Assembly (NCBI RefSeq): GCF_024539815.1
Contig: NZ_JAHHIU010000134.1
Span: 1-38,576, forward strand
Reading direction: 5' to 3'
From: Streptomyces hayashii
GTDB lineage: Bacteria; Actinomycetota; Actinomycetes; Streptomycetales; Streptomycetaceae
DNA length: 38,576 bases
Part shown: positions 15,010 to 23,359 of the stretch, piece after piece
How positions within the stretch are numbered: position 1 is the stretch's first letter
How the letters are laid out: each line of letters begins with the position of its first letter
Notes under the pieces: generated by a model
What the model was told of the DNA's origin: nothing
The model's database searches: none
The model's input: the letters and a program-made list of their open reading frames with translations, nothing else
Position numbers and translations under genes: made by a program

Positions 15010-15984
15010 ATGACGTCCCAGCCGCCGCCCTTCGACCCCGAACTCGCCGCCGCCCTGGAACTCATCAAGGACATGATCCAGCCGGGGCTGTCCATGGAGG
15101 AGGTCGAAGCCGTGCGCCGGGGACCGGGCATCGAACTGCTCGCCCAGCTCGACCTGACCGCCGGCGGAGCCTTCGAGGTCGAGGACCGCACGGTCCCGGG
15201 GCCCGAGGGCTCCCCCGAGATCTCCCTGCTGATCTGCCGTCCGACCTCGCCGGCCCCGGACCGGCCCCGCCCGGTCGTCTACCACGTGCACGGCGGCGGG
15301 ATGGTCCTCGGCGACAAGCGGGTCGGCGTGGACGTGATCCTCGACTGGGCCCGCGAACTCGACATGGTCGTGGTGTCCGTGGAGTACCGGCTGGCGCCCG
15401 AGCACCCCCATCCGGCGCCGGTCGAGGACGTCTACGCCGGTCTGCTGTGGACGGCGGAGCACGCCAAGGAACTGGGCGCGGACCCGGAACGGATCGTGAT
15501 CGCCGGGGCCAGCGCGGGCGGCGGCCTCACCGCCGCCCTCGCCCTGCTGCTGCGCGACCGCCGGGGACCTCGGCCGATCGGCCAGCTGCTGATGTGCCCG
15601 ATGCTGGACGACCGCAACGACACCCCCTCCAGTCACCAGATGGCAGGGGTCGGCGTCTGGGACCGCACGGCCAACGAGACCGGGTGGACGGCTCTGCTGG
15701 GCGAGCTGCGCGGCGGCCCGGACGTCTCTCCGTACGCGGCGCCCGCCCGCGCCGAGGACCTGTCCGGGCTGCCCCCGGCCTTCCTCGACGTGGGATCCGC
15801 CGAGACCTTCCGGGACGAGGTCGTCGCGTACGCCTCCCGGATCTGGCAGGCCGGCGGGGTCGCCGAACTGCACGTCTGGCCGGGCGGTTTCCACGGGTTC
15901 GACGGCTTCGTACCGCAGGCCGCGTTGTCCAGGTCGGCGCGGGCGGCCCATCTGGACTGGCTGCGACGGCTGCTCGCCGAATAG
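15010..15984 (+). CDS. HSL-family alpha/beta hydrolase (esterase/lipase)
   Basis: This 324-residue enzyme is of the hormone-sensitive-lipase family, hydrolysing short acyl esters in the cytosol. The oxyanion motif HGGG is at 94-97 in YHVHGGGMVLG. The nucleophile elbow is GASAG (166-170, S168). The His is in GGFHGFDGF (H295). At the usual DPLRDE position the sequence is ETFRDE, so the catalytic acid would be E265 instead of Asp, an uncommon variant. SVEYRLAPEHPHPAPVED is the conserved family stretch. ATG 15010 follows GAGGAG with good spacing. Two hairpins lie in the leader. Neighbours do not indicate a pathway. Confidence 0.9.
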   Translation: MTSQPPPFDPELAAALELIKDMIQPGLSMEEVEAVRRGPGIELLAQLDLTAGGAFEVEDRTVPGPEGSPEISLLICRPTSPAPDRPRPVVYHVHGGGMVLGDKRVGVDVILDWARELDMVVVSVEYRLAPEHPHPAPVEDVYAGLLWTAEHAKELGADPERIVIAGASAGGGLTAALALLLRDRRGPRPIGQLLMCPMLDDRNDTPSSHQMAGVGVWDRTANETGWTALLGELRGGPDVSPYAAPARAEDLSGLPPAFLDVGSAETFRDEVVAYASRIWQAGGVAELHVWPGGFHGFDGFVPQAALSRSARAAHLDWLRRLLAE

Positions 15985-16018
15985 CCCGTCCCCCACGGCT
16001 CTCGACAGCCCGTCCCCC
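15983..16018. repeat. 12-bp direct repeat AGCCCGTCCCCC
   Basis: Copies at 15983-15994 and 16007-16018 are 24 bp apart and start at the esterase stop codon. The function is unknown. They are not part of a longer array. Confidence 0.6.
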
Positions 16019-16184
16019 GCGCCGTGCCCCCTCCGGCTCCGGCCGCCACGGTCATCCGGGGTCAGGGACCGGCCGCCGCCCCGCCGTACGACCGCCACGG
16101 GCCACGAAGGCCGCAGGGCCGACCGAACGGACCCGGCGGGTCGCGGGCCTCCGCGCGACGGTTCGCGTGGCGCATCATGGCCGT

Positions 16185-17168
16185 ATGAAAGAGCTGGCCG
16201 GACGGCTGACCGCACTGGATCCCGACGCCGGGGCCGCCGTACAGGTCATCGCCTACTTCGACCGGCTGGCCGAGTCGCGAGCCGGGATCGAGGCGATCGT
16301 GCGCGGGGCGGCGGTGCTGTCCGGGGTGCCCGCGCGACTCGTCGACCCCGAGCGGCTGGTGCGCGTACGGGTGGAGGCGGACGGCACGCGCCGGGACACC
16401 GGCGTCCCGCCGGACCCGGCCTGGCCGTCCGCGGACTTGACGCCGGGCGGCGCGCCCGCCCTGTGGCTGGAGCGCGCCGACGCACGGCCGAGCGTCGTGG
16501 ACGCCGTGATCCTGGAGCGGGCGGCCGGCGCGGCGCGCCTCGTCCTCGACCGCACCCGTGGACGGGCGCCGCTGGACGATCCCGCGCTGGTCGAGACCCT
16601 CCTCGACGCCACGGCGGCCGAACCGGCCCGGCTGCACGCGGCCCGCCGTCTCGGCCTCGACCCCGCCGCCGCGTTCCGCGCCGTGGCCGTGCCCGACGGC
16701 CCGCCCCGGGTGCTGCCCGCCGACATCCGGCACGCCGTCGGACGGGCCGGAGTGGGACCCGCGGTGCCCCTGACGGGCCTGCCCCGCTCCTGGGCCGCCG
16801 CTCGCACCGCGCTCAGGTTCGCCGCGGCGGGCACCGCGCAGGACCCCGGCCCGCGGGTCGTGCACGCCGACGAGCTCGGCGGCATCGCCCTGCTGGCCGA
16901 CCTCGTCGCGCCGGGGGCGGAACCTGGGCCGGACGTCCAGGCGGTCGAGGCCGCCGCCGCGGACGCCCCCTGGCTGCTCGCCACCCTCCACGCCGTCACC
17001 GCGACGGCGAGTCTGCGGGCGGCGGCGGTCGAGGCGAATGTCCATCACTCCACGCTCCAGGACCGGCTGGCCCACGCCGAGCATCTGCTGGGGTGGCCGG
17101 TGCGCACACCGCAGGGCCGACTGCGGCTGCACGTCGCGCTGACCATGCGGCGGTTGACGCGCCCGTAG
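16185..17168 (+). CDS. PucR-like helix-turn-helix regulator
   Basis: This 327-residue protein ends in a PucR-type C-terminal DNA-binding region (about 275-325): LLATLHAVTATASLRAAAVE, VHHSTLQDRLAHAEHLLGW, RLRLHVALTMRRL. It corresponds to the HTH_30 group, in which the HTH is C-terminal. The N-terminal part (about 1-130) may be a degenerate GAF-like sensor, containing YFDRLAESRAGIEAIVRGAAVLSG and LWLERADARPS. The PucR family often controls purine or amino-acid catabolism, but no target operon adjoins. ATG 16185 gives a natural N-terminus. CATCAT six bases upstream is a weak -10 for a leaderless start. It converges on the MFS exporter with a bidirectional terminator between. Confidence 0.8.
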   Translation: MKELAGRLTALDPDAGAAVQVIAYFDRLAESRAGIEAIVRGAAVLSGVPARLVDPERLVRVRVEADGTRRDTGVPPDPAWPSADLTPGGAPALWLERADARPSVVDAVILERAAGAARLVLDRTRGRAPLDDPALVETLLDATAAEPARLHAARRLGLDPAAAFRAVAVPDGPPRVLPADIRHAVGRAGVGPAVPLTGLPRSWAAARTALRFAAAGTAQDPGPRVVHADELGGIALLADLVAPGAEPGPDVQAVEAAAADAPWLLATLHAVTATASLRAAAVEANVHHSTLQDRLAHAEHLLGWPVRTPQGRLRLHVALTMRRLTRP

Positions 17169-17274
17169 CGACGCCCCCGGGGCGCTCGCGGCTGCCCGCG
17201 GCCGCCGATCGCGCTCCCGTCCGCATCCTTGCGAGGGCCGTTCGCGCGAGCCGGCCGACGCCCGCTCTCCTCGG

Positions 17275-17318
17275 CGCCGGGAGGGGTGACCTGTTCGGCT
17301 CGGCCGCCCCTCCCGGCG
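17275..17318. terminator. Bidirectional terminator hairpin
   Basis: CGCCGGGAGGGG (17275-17286) pairs perfectly with CCCCTCCCGGCG (17307-17318) around a 20-base loop. It sits between the convergent PucR-like and MFS genes. Confidence 0.7.
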
Positions 17319-17324
17319 GTGGTC

Positions 17325-18782
17325 TCAGACCTTGGCCTGCTCGGGTGCGGCGGCCCGGTCGGAGCCGTCCTCGTCGGCCGTGGCGGCGCGCGCGCCGGGG
17401 ATGACGGCGGCGATGCCCGCGGAGACCAGGGCGAGCCCGCCTCCGACGAGGAGCACGGTGCGGAAGCCGGCCTCCGCGGCGAGGGTGTGGCCGCCCAGGG
17501 TGACGGTCATCCGGGAGAGGATCACGCCGATGACGGCGGCGCCGATCGAGGTGCCCAGCGAGCGCATGAGGGTGTTGAAGCCGTTGGCTGCGGCGGTCTC
17601 CGTGATCGGGACCGAACTCATGATCAGCGCGGGCATCGCGCCGTAGGCGAGGCCCACCCCGCTGCTGGTGATGATCGTGACGAGCATGACGCCCCAGGCG
17701 GAGCCGATCAGGGCCATGGAGGCGAAGTAGCCGGCGGCCAGCACCAGAGTGCCGCAGACCAGGGTGAACTTGGGACCGCGGGCATTGGTGAGCTTTCCGC
17801 CGAGCGGCGAGACCAGCATCATCATCAGGCCGCCGGGCGCGATCCACAGGCCGGCCGCGAGCATCGACTGTCCGAGGCCGTAGCCGGTGGCCTCGGGGAA
17901 CTGCAGCAGCTGAGGCATCACCAGCATGCTCGCGTACATGCCGAAGCCGACGAAGACCGAGGCGACGTTGGTGAGCAGGACCCGGGGGCGGGCCGTGGTG
18001 CGCAGGTCCACCAGGGGGGCGGCGGTGCGCACCTCCCACATGCCCCAGGCGAGCAGCGCCACGACGGCGAGGGCGGACAGGCCGAGGGTGGTGGCCGAGG
18101 TCCAGCCCCAGTCGGCGCCCTTGGAGACGGCGAGCAGCAGGGAGACCAGGCCGACTCCGAGGCCGATCGCGCCGGGCAGGTCGAAGCGCCGGTCCTGGGC
18201 GCCGGCGGGGACGTCCGGGACGAGCAGGAAGATCAGGACGGCGACGACGGCCGCCAGCGCGGCGGAGCCCCAGAACAGCACCCGCCAGTTCGCGTACTGG
18301 GCGACCGCGGCGGCCAGCGGGAGCCCGATGGCGCCGCCGATGCCCATGGAGGCGCTGACCAGGGCGATGGAACCGCTCAGCTTCTCTGCCGGCACGACGT
18401 CCCGGAGCAGGGCGATGCCGAGCGGCACCATGCCCATGCCCATGCCCTGCAGCCCGCGTCCCACGATCATCGTGACGACGTCGGAGGCGAACGCGCACAC
18501 CACCGAGCCGACGATCAGCGGTACGGAGCAGGCGAGCAGCATGCGGCGCTTGCCCACGAGGTCGCCGAGGCGGCCGACGACCGGCACGCACACGGCGGCG
18601 ACCAGCAGGGTGACGGTGATCACCCAGGCCGCGTTCGAGGAGGAGGTGTTCAGGATCTGTGGCAGTTCGGCTATCAGGGGCGTGACCAGCGTCTGCATGA
18701 TCGCCGCCGTGGTGCCGGCGAAGGCCAGTGTGACGATCACGGCGCCCGGGCGGGGCGTGGGCTGGGGAACGGGGGCGCCCAT
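17325..18782 (-). CDS. MFS multidrug exporter, 14-TM DHA2 type
   Basis: This 485-residue major-facilitator transporter is of the EmrB/QacA (DHA2) group, a drug:H+ antiporter in the cytoplasmic membrane. It shows the loop 2-3 motif GRLGDLVGKRRMLL, motif B-like GRGLQGMGMGMVPLG, motif C-like MGIGGAIGLPLAAAVAQY and about 14 hydrophobic segments. It begins AVIVTLAFAGTTAAIMQTLVTPLIAELP. ATG 18782 is supported by GAGGAGT upstream. The longer open frame runs back through the intergenic operators. The divergent MarR regulator and two dyads between the genes suggest MarR-controlled export of a toxic compound. The substrate is unknown. Confidence 0.92.
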   Translation of the reverse strand: MGAPVPQPTPRPGAVIVTLAFAGTTAAIMQTLVTPLIAELPQILNTSSSNAAWVITVTLLVAAVCVPVVGRLGDLVGKRRMLLACSVPLIVGSVVCAFASDVVTMIVGRGLQGMGMGMVPLGIALLRDVVPAEKLSGSIALVSASMGIGGAIGLPLAAAVAQYANWRVLFWGSAALAAVVAVLIFLLVPDVPAGAQDRRFDLPGAIGLGVGLVSLLLAVSKGADWGWTSATTLGLSALAVVALLAWGMWEVRTAAPLVDLRTTARPRVLLTNVASVFVGFGMYASMLVMPQLLQFPEATGYGLGQSMLAAGLWIAPGGLMMMLVSPLGGKLTNARGPKFTLVCGTLVLAAGYFASMALIGSAWGVMLVTIITSSGVGLAYGAMPALIMSSVPITETAAANGFNTLMRSLGTSIGAAVIGVILSRMTVTLGGHTLAAEAGFRTVLLVGGGLALVSAGIAAVIPGARAATADEDGSDRAAAPEQAKV

Positions 18783-18872
18783 GGGACTCCTCGACTGGGA
18801 CGGGGGAAGCACGGGTGAGGCGTGTGCGGTACGGACCGTGCGACGGGAACGCCTCACGGGGGATGTGCATCG

Positions 18873-18920
18873 TACATGCCGTATGTATCGACCACATCGC
18901 ATGGAGCATGCACACGATGT
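18873..18920. promoter_or_regulatory. MarR-type operator cluster in the MFS/MarR intergenic region
   Basis: TACAT-GCCGT-ATGTA (18873-18887) is a perfect dyad. GCATG-GAG-CATGC (18899-18911) is a second, centred 25 bp away and nested in ACATCG...CGATGT (18894-18899 with 18915-18920). The region is less GC-rich than its surroundings and lies between the divergent exporter and MarR genes, so it is the likely shared operator. Confidence 0.6.
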
Positions 18921-18961
18921 GCCAGGATGGTCCGGCCGCACGGAAACCGGAGGCCGGGCCC

Positions 18962-19417
18962 ATGGAGTCGCCGACGCACGAGGTCGAGTACGAGCAGATG
19001 CTGCTCAGCCGCCACTCGTTCCTGAACCAGCGCGGCGGCCGCCGCAAGAACAGCTCGATGGAGCGCAGCGCGTACATCATGCTGAGCCGGATCCGGGTCC
19101 AGGGGCCCATGTCGATCGGGGAACTCAGCGACGCCTTCGGCCTGGACGCCTCCACACTGAACCGGCAGACCGCGGCGGCGATGCGCGCCGGGCTCATCGA
19201 GCGGATTCCCGATCCCGAGGGCGGCATGGCCCGCAAGTTCCGGCTCACCGACGAGGGCGAGCGCCTGCTGGACGAGGAACGCGAGGGGATCGTCGACGCG
19301 TTGAGTCAGGTGATGGCCGACTGGCCGGACGAGGACGTCGCCGCGTTCGCGGCCTATCTGCGCCGCTTCAACAACGGCATCGAGGCCATCGGCGGCCGCC
19401 CCTGGCCACGCCCCTAG
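18962..19417 (+). CDS. MarR-family transcriptional regulator
   Basis: This 151-residue winged-helix protein has SAYIMLSRIRVQGPMSIGELSDAFGLDASTLNRQTAAAMRAGLIERI. The wing is PDPEGGMARKFRLTDEGERLL and the C-terminal dimer helix contains LRRFNNGIEAI. ATG 18962 is preferred: a GGAGG lies about eight bases upstream, and the longer frame would enter the operators. It is divergent from an MFS drug exporter, the standard layout for a MarR repressor relieved by the exported compound. Its ligand and exact operator are inferred only. Confidence 0.9.
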   Translation: MESPTHEVEYEQMLLSRHSFLNQRGGRRKNSSMERSAYIMLSRIRVQGPMSIGELSDAFGLDASTLNRQTAAAMRAGLIERIPDPEGGMARKFRLTDEGERLLDEEREGIVDALSQVMADWPDEDVAAFAAYLRRFNNGIEAIGGRPWPRP

Positions 19418-19772
19418 GCCCTGCCGTCAATCGACCTCTGCCGGTGGATCACGGTCGTGCGATACGCCGCCATGAACGGTCCGATGCCTGGGCGGTCACG
19501 CGCCTGTGCGCCCTGACGGGCCCGGCGGTGGCGAGGTCGATGATCCCGGAGCCGGTGCACCCACTCCTCGGGGGGACCGGAAACCGAGCCGGAGGATTCA
19601 CCCGCCCGGGGCGGGATCGCCGCCGCTGACGTCCGCGGGACGCGGCCGCAACTCCGGATGTCCTCGATTCACCATGCCGCGTCTTCAGCCTACCTCGCCT
19701 GCCTGCGGCGATGCGACAACAGTGGAGGTCATCAAGGCGGCACGAGGCCGCCTCCACCGCAAGGAGCCTCCC
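19418..19772. other. 355-base gap ahead of the MBL-fold gene
   Basis: No gene is seen. Just before the next gene's AAGGAG lies a perfect hairpin AGGCGGC-ACGAG-GCCGCCT (19735-19753), which may influence translation of the MBL-fold gene. The rest shows no recognisable signal. Confidence 0.5.
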
Positions 19773-20552
19773 ATGAACGGCACGGTCACGGTCCTCGACA
19801 AGGGTGCGGTCCGGATCCACAGCTACATGTCCCCGGCCGACACCTTCCACACCACCACCCAGCTGATCGAGACCCCGGCGCGGATCATCGCGATCGACGC
19901 CCAGCTGCTGCCCGCGTACGCCGACGAGGCCGTCGCCTACGCCAAGGCCCTCGGCAAGCCGATCGACCGCCTCATCGTCACCCACGCCCACCCGGACCAC
20001 TACAACGGCGCCGCCCGCTTCGGCGCCCCCGTCCACGCGCTGGCCCGGGTGAGCGAGCAGATCATCGCCCGCGGCGACAGCAACCTTCCGACCGGCCAGG
20101 TCATCCCGGTCGCCGAGTTCACCCCGAGCGTCGCCCTGGAGCCGGGCGCCGAGGTCATCGACGGCGTCACCTTCGTCTTCGAGGCCGTCTCCGGCGGCGA
20201 GGCCGCCGACGAACTCCTGATCAAGCTGCCCGGGCAGCGCGTCCTGATCGCCCAGGACCTCGTCTACCACGGCGTCCACCTCTACCTGGGCAACAACGAC
20301 ATCACCGGCTGGCAGCGGGCCGTCGACGCACTGGCCTCCGAGAGCGGCTACGACACGATCCTCGCCGGCCACGGCCTGCCCACGGGACCCGAGGTCTACG
20401 CGGACGTCCGCCGCTACCTCGACGACGCCCGCGAACTGCTCGGCGACGACGGCGAGGCGTACAAGAAGGCGATCGTCGACAAGTACCCGGCCCACGTCGG
20501 CCCGTTCATCATCGACATCGCCAACCGGTCGCTCTTCCCCGCCGCCGGCTGA
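19773..20552 (+). CDS. Metallo-beta-lactamase-fold hydrolase
   Basis: This 259-residue protein has the MBL metal motif THAHPDHYNGA (H71, H73, D75, H76). Later metal ligands lie in LLIKLPGQRVLIAQDLVYHGVH (an Asp) and LAGHGLPTGP (a His). Most such proteins hydrolyse esters, thioesters or lactones with a dinuclear zinc site. The specific substrate is unknown. AAGGAG at 19761-19766 fixes the ATG at 19773. A hairpin just upstream (19735-19753) could tune translation. The 64-base gap to the downstream Bcr/CflA exporter on the same strand suggests possible cotranscription. There is no signal peptide. Confidence 0.9.
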   Translation: MNGTVTVLDKGAVRIHSYMSPADTFHTTTQLIETPARIIAIDAQLLPAYADEAVAYAKALGKPIDRLIVTHAHPDHYNGAARFGAPVHALARVSEQIIARGDSNLPTGQVIPVAEFTPSVALEPGAEVIDGVTFVFEAVSGGEAADELLIKLPGQRVLIAQDLVYHGVHLYLGNNDITGWQRAVDALASESGYDTILAGHGLPTGPEVYADVRRYLDDARELLGDDGEAYKKAIVDKYPAHVGPFIIDIANRSLFPAAG

Positions 20553-20615
20553 TCGCCGTCCGTTTCCCACCTCCCTGGACGCCCTGGGCGCCGACCGACG
20601 CAGTCTGGAACACAG

Positions 20616-21887
20616 ATGGACGCGATTCCCGAGACCGGCGCCCCTGCGGCGGACACACGACGACACACGGCGCGGGGAGGCGGCCCCCGCCGCCTCCCCC
20701 TCGTCCTGGTCCTGGGCTCCCTGACCGCACTCGGCCCCCTCACCATCGACCTCTACCTGCCGGCCCTCCCCCGGGTCAGTGCCGACCTGCACGTCTCGCA
20801 GGCCGTCACGCAGCTCACCCTGACCGCTTTCATGGTCGGGATCGCCCTGGGCCAGCTGGTCATCGGCCCGCTCAGCGACGCACTCGGCCGGCGCGGGCCG
20901 CTGCTCACGGGCCTGTCCGTGTACGTGGTGGCGGGCGCCCTGTGCGCCCTCGCACCGGACCCTGCGGTGCTCATCGGCATGCGGCTCGTCCAAGGGCTGG
21001 CGGGGGCCGCGGGCATCGTGATCGCCCGGGCCGTCGTGCGTGACCTGTACGACGGGCTCGCCGTCGCCCGCCTGCTCACCTCACTGATGCTGGTCTCCGG
21101 CACCGCGCCGATCCTCGCGCCCGTGCTGGGCGCCCAGTTGCTGCGCCTGACCTCCTGGCGCGGCGTGTTCGTCGCCCTCACACTCCTGGGCCTCGCCGTC
21201 CTGGCGGCCACCGCCGCCCTGCTGACCGAGACCCTGCCGCCACCGGACCGTCGGCACGGCGGGCTCCCGGCGACCCTGCGCACCATGCGCGATCTGACGG
21301 GCGACCGCTCCTTCACCGGGTACCTGCTCACCGGCAGCCTCGGCTTCGCCGCCCTGTTCGCCTACATCGCCGGCTCCTCCTTCACCCTCCAGGAGATCTA
21401 CGGCGCCTCCCCGCAGACGTACAGCCTGATCTTCGGCCTCAACTCCCTCGGCATGGTCGCCACGGGACAGCTCAACGGCAAGCTCCTGCTGGGCCGTTAC
21501 CCCTCGCACCGGGTGCTGTCCGGCGGCCTGGGCATGCTCGCCGCCGCGGGCGCGGCCCTCGTGCTCCTGGTCACGGCCACGCACGCGGGACTGCCCTGGA
21601 TCGCGGTCGCGCTGTTCCTCACCGCCTGTCCGGTCGGCATGATCCTGCCCACCACCACGGCCCTGTCTCTCCAACGCGCCCCGCACGCGGCGGGAAGTGC
21701 CTCCGCGCTGCTGGGCACCGCCCAGTTCCTCATGGGCGCACTCGCCCCGGCCCTCGCCGGTCTCGGCGGACAGTCCACCGCCCTCCCCATGGCGATGTCC
21801 GTGCTGGGCCTCGGCCTGGCGGCGGCCGGATGCTTCCTGACGCTGTGTCGTCCCTGGCAGGCCGGTCCCGATCCCCTGGCCCGATGA
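20616..21887 (+). CDS. Bcr/CflA-family MFS drug exporter
   Basis: This 423-residue, roughly 12-TM transporter carries the Bcr/CflA signature: GPLTIDLYLPALPRVSADL, then QLTLTAFMVGIALGQLVIGP with the motif A loop LSDALGRRGPLL. RLVQGLAGAAGIVIARAVVRDLYDG and LASVSGTAP-like TSLMLVSGTAPILAP correspond to the antiporter motif. The mid-protein segment SSFTLQEIYGASPQTYSLIFGLNSLGM is typical. It exports drugs using the proton gradient. Start ATG 20616 gives a basic cytosolic N-terminus, but no strong Shine-Dalgarno is visible. It may follow the MBL-fold gene in an operon. The downstream gene converges on it. Confidence 0.92.
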   Translation: MDAIPETGAPAADTRRHTARGGGPRRLPLVLVLGSLTALGPLTIDLYLPALPRVSADLHVSQAVTQLTLTAFMVGIALGQLVIGPLSDALGRRGPLLTGLSVYVVAGALCALAPDPAVLIGMRLVQGLAGAAGIVIARAVVRDLYDGLAVARLLTSLMLVSGTAPILAPVLGAQLLRLTSWRGVFVALTLLGLAVLAATAALLTETLPPPDRRHGGLPATLRTMRDLTGDRSFTGYLLTGSLGFAALFAYIAGSSFTLQEIYGASPQTYSLIFGLNSLGMVATGQLNGKLLLGRYPSHRVLSGGLGMLAAAGAALVLLVTATHAGLPWIAVALFLTACPVGMILPTTTALSLQRAPHAAGSASALLGTAQFLMGALAPALAGLGGQSTALPMAMSVLGLGLAAAGCFLTLCRPWQAGPDPLAR

Positions 21888-21992
21888 GCACCGAGACCTG
21901 CCGGCCACCGACCCGTCCGTCGATACGGTCAGCACGATCAGCCGCGTCGACGACGCTGTGGGCCTGCACGTCCGGCGCCCCGCGCCCGCCCG

Positions 21993-22667
21993 TCAGCGCG
22001 GAGCGCGCGCGACGCGGAACCCGACGTCGTCGACCCGGAACGTGGGATGGCTGCGACGGCGCACCGAGGCGCGGCAGCTCCAGTGCTCGTCGAACCAGCC
22101 ACCGCCGCGCAGGACCCGGTAGGCGCCGTAGACCTCCGCGTCGTAGACATCCCAGCACCATTCCCACACGTTGCCGAGCATGTCGTACAGGCCCCACGGG
22201 TTGGGAAGTCTGCCGCCCACCTCATGGACGCGCTCGCCGGAGTTCTGCCGGTGCCAGGCGATGTCGTCGAGCGGTCCGTAGCGCGGACCGGAGGTGCCCG
22301 CGCGGCAGGCGTGCTCCCACTCCGCCTCGGTGGGCAGCCGGTAGCCGTCGGCGGAGGTGTCCCGGTCGACGGACTCGCCGTCGGCACCCACCCGGTAGAC
22401 GGGCGTGAGGCCCTCCTGCCCGGACAGGGCGTTGCAGAAGTGGACGGCGTCCCACCAGGACACGCTCTCGACGGGCAGCCGGTCCGCCTCGGCGTCGGAG
22501 AGGGGCCGACCGGTGACGCGCGCGTACTGCGCGCGGGTGACCGGATGCGCCGCCAGCCGGTGGCCCGCCACGTCGACCGTCCAGCTGCGTCGCGTGCGCC
22601 GGTCCGAGAGGGTGACCGTGCCCGGCGGCACGGCGATCATCGTCAGGTCCTGCTCCCCCGTACCCAT
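21993..22667 (-). CDS. SUMF1/FGE-fold protein lacking one active-site Cys
   Basis: This 224-residue protein has the formylglycine-generating-enzyme fold. Hallmarks are VTRAQYARVTGR, PVESVSWWDAVHFCNALS, YRLPTEAEWEHACRAG, NPWGLYDMLGNVWEWCWD and the C-terminal RVLRGGGWFDEHWSCRASVR. True FGE carries a Cys pair in RGGSFLCHxSYC. Aligned here, the first Cys is D193 and the second is C198, so copper binding and sulfatase activation are unlikely. Related proteins without the pair include EgtB-like and other iron-dependent members, but the His triad is absent too. It is shorter than FGE. It follows a lipoprotein gene on the same strand, but a strong hairpin lies between. Confidence 0.85.
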   Translation of the reverse strand: MGTGEQDLTMIAVPPGTVTLSDRRTRRSWTVDVAGHRLAAHPVTRAQYARVTGRPLSDAEADRLPVESVSWWDAVHFCNALSGQEGLTPVYRVGADGESVDRDTSADGYRLPTEAEWEHACRAGTSGPRYGPLDDIAWHRQNSGERVHEVGGRLPNPWGLYDMLGNVWEWCWDVYDAEVYGAYRVLRGGGWFDEHWSCRASVRRRSHPTFRVDDVGFRVARAPR

Positions 22668-22689
22668 GTGCGGATGATCTCATCACCGG

Positions 22690-22712
22690 CCCCGGCGGGC
22701 GCGCCGCCGGGG
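22690..22712 (-). terminator. Hairpin right after the lipoprotein stop
   Basis: CCCCGGCGG (22690-22698) and CCGCCGGGG (22704-22712) pair perfectly around GCGCG. It touches the TAG stop of the lipoprotein gene and precedes the FGE-like gene, so it should limit readthrough. Confidence 0.7.
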
Positions 22713-22713
22713 G

Positions 22714-23187
22714 CTACGACGCGCTCGGTGCGGCGGTCGGGCCCGTGCCGGTCAGTTGGCGGATGGTTCCGCCGAGCTGGGTCCGGAAGCCGGCCAGCGC
22801 CTTCGGCTGCGCGCTGACGACCCAGCGGGAGCCCACGAGGTACTGCCCGCCGTAGACGGAGGAGGCCTCCAGCCACGACTCCTTGTAGCGCTCCTCGGGG
22901 AAGGTGGTGATGACGTAGTCGGACTCCTCCGTGTGGCAGACGCCCTGACGCAGTTCGTCCGCCTCGATACGGATCTCGGCCGTGCAGCCGGTCAGCCCGG
23001 CGATCACCTCGACCTTCGCCGGCGCCACGACCCCGGCCTGGGGAGCGGCGGTCACCCTGGTCGGCGTGGGCGCGCCCTTGTCGTCGGTGTCGTCCCCGCC
23101 GCCGCACGCGGCGGTGAAGGGGAACAGGGCCAAGCTGCCGGCCAGTGCGGCTCCGCGCACCAGGCGGGCCGTGGGCTGCTGAAACAC
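22714..23187 (-). CDS. Small secreted lipoprotein, unknown function
   Basis: This 157-residue protein begins with a basic tip and hydrophobic core (ARLVRGAALAGSLALFPFTA) followed by a lipobox-like FTAAC (Cys about residue 28). A Gly/Asp/Thr/Pro-rich linker then leads to a folded domain with two Cys (TGCTAEIRIEADELRQGVC), which could form a disulfide. The mature protein would be anchored to the outer face of the membrane. The Thr at the -3 lipobox position is less common than Leu. I do not recognise the domain. The start is ATG 23187, and the gene is divergent from the membrane SpoIIE phosphatase. Confidence 0.8.
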   Translation of the reverse strand: MFQQPTARLVRGAALAGSLALFPFTAACGGGDDTDDKGAPTPTRVTAAPQAGVVAPAKVEVIAGLTGCTAEIRIEADELRQGVCHTEESDYVITTFPEERYKESWLEASSVYGGQYLVGSRWVVSAQPKALAGFRTQLGGTIRQLTGTGPTAAPSAS

Positions 23188-23359
23188 GTGCCACTCCGTA
23201 TTCGCGTGCCGGCGCGCTTCGGTCCGCGCCGGTGGACGGGCGTTCGACGGAAGGTACGGTCGCGGGCCGGCGGCCGTTCACCGGCTGCGCCGCGGCGGGC
23301 CGCCCGGCCGTCGGCCTGTCTAAGGTACAGAGAGATCACCGCCTGCCCGGGAGCCACCC

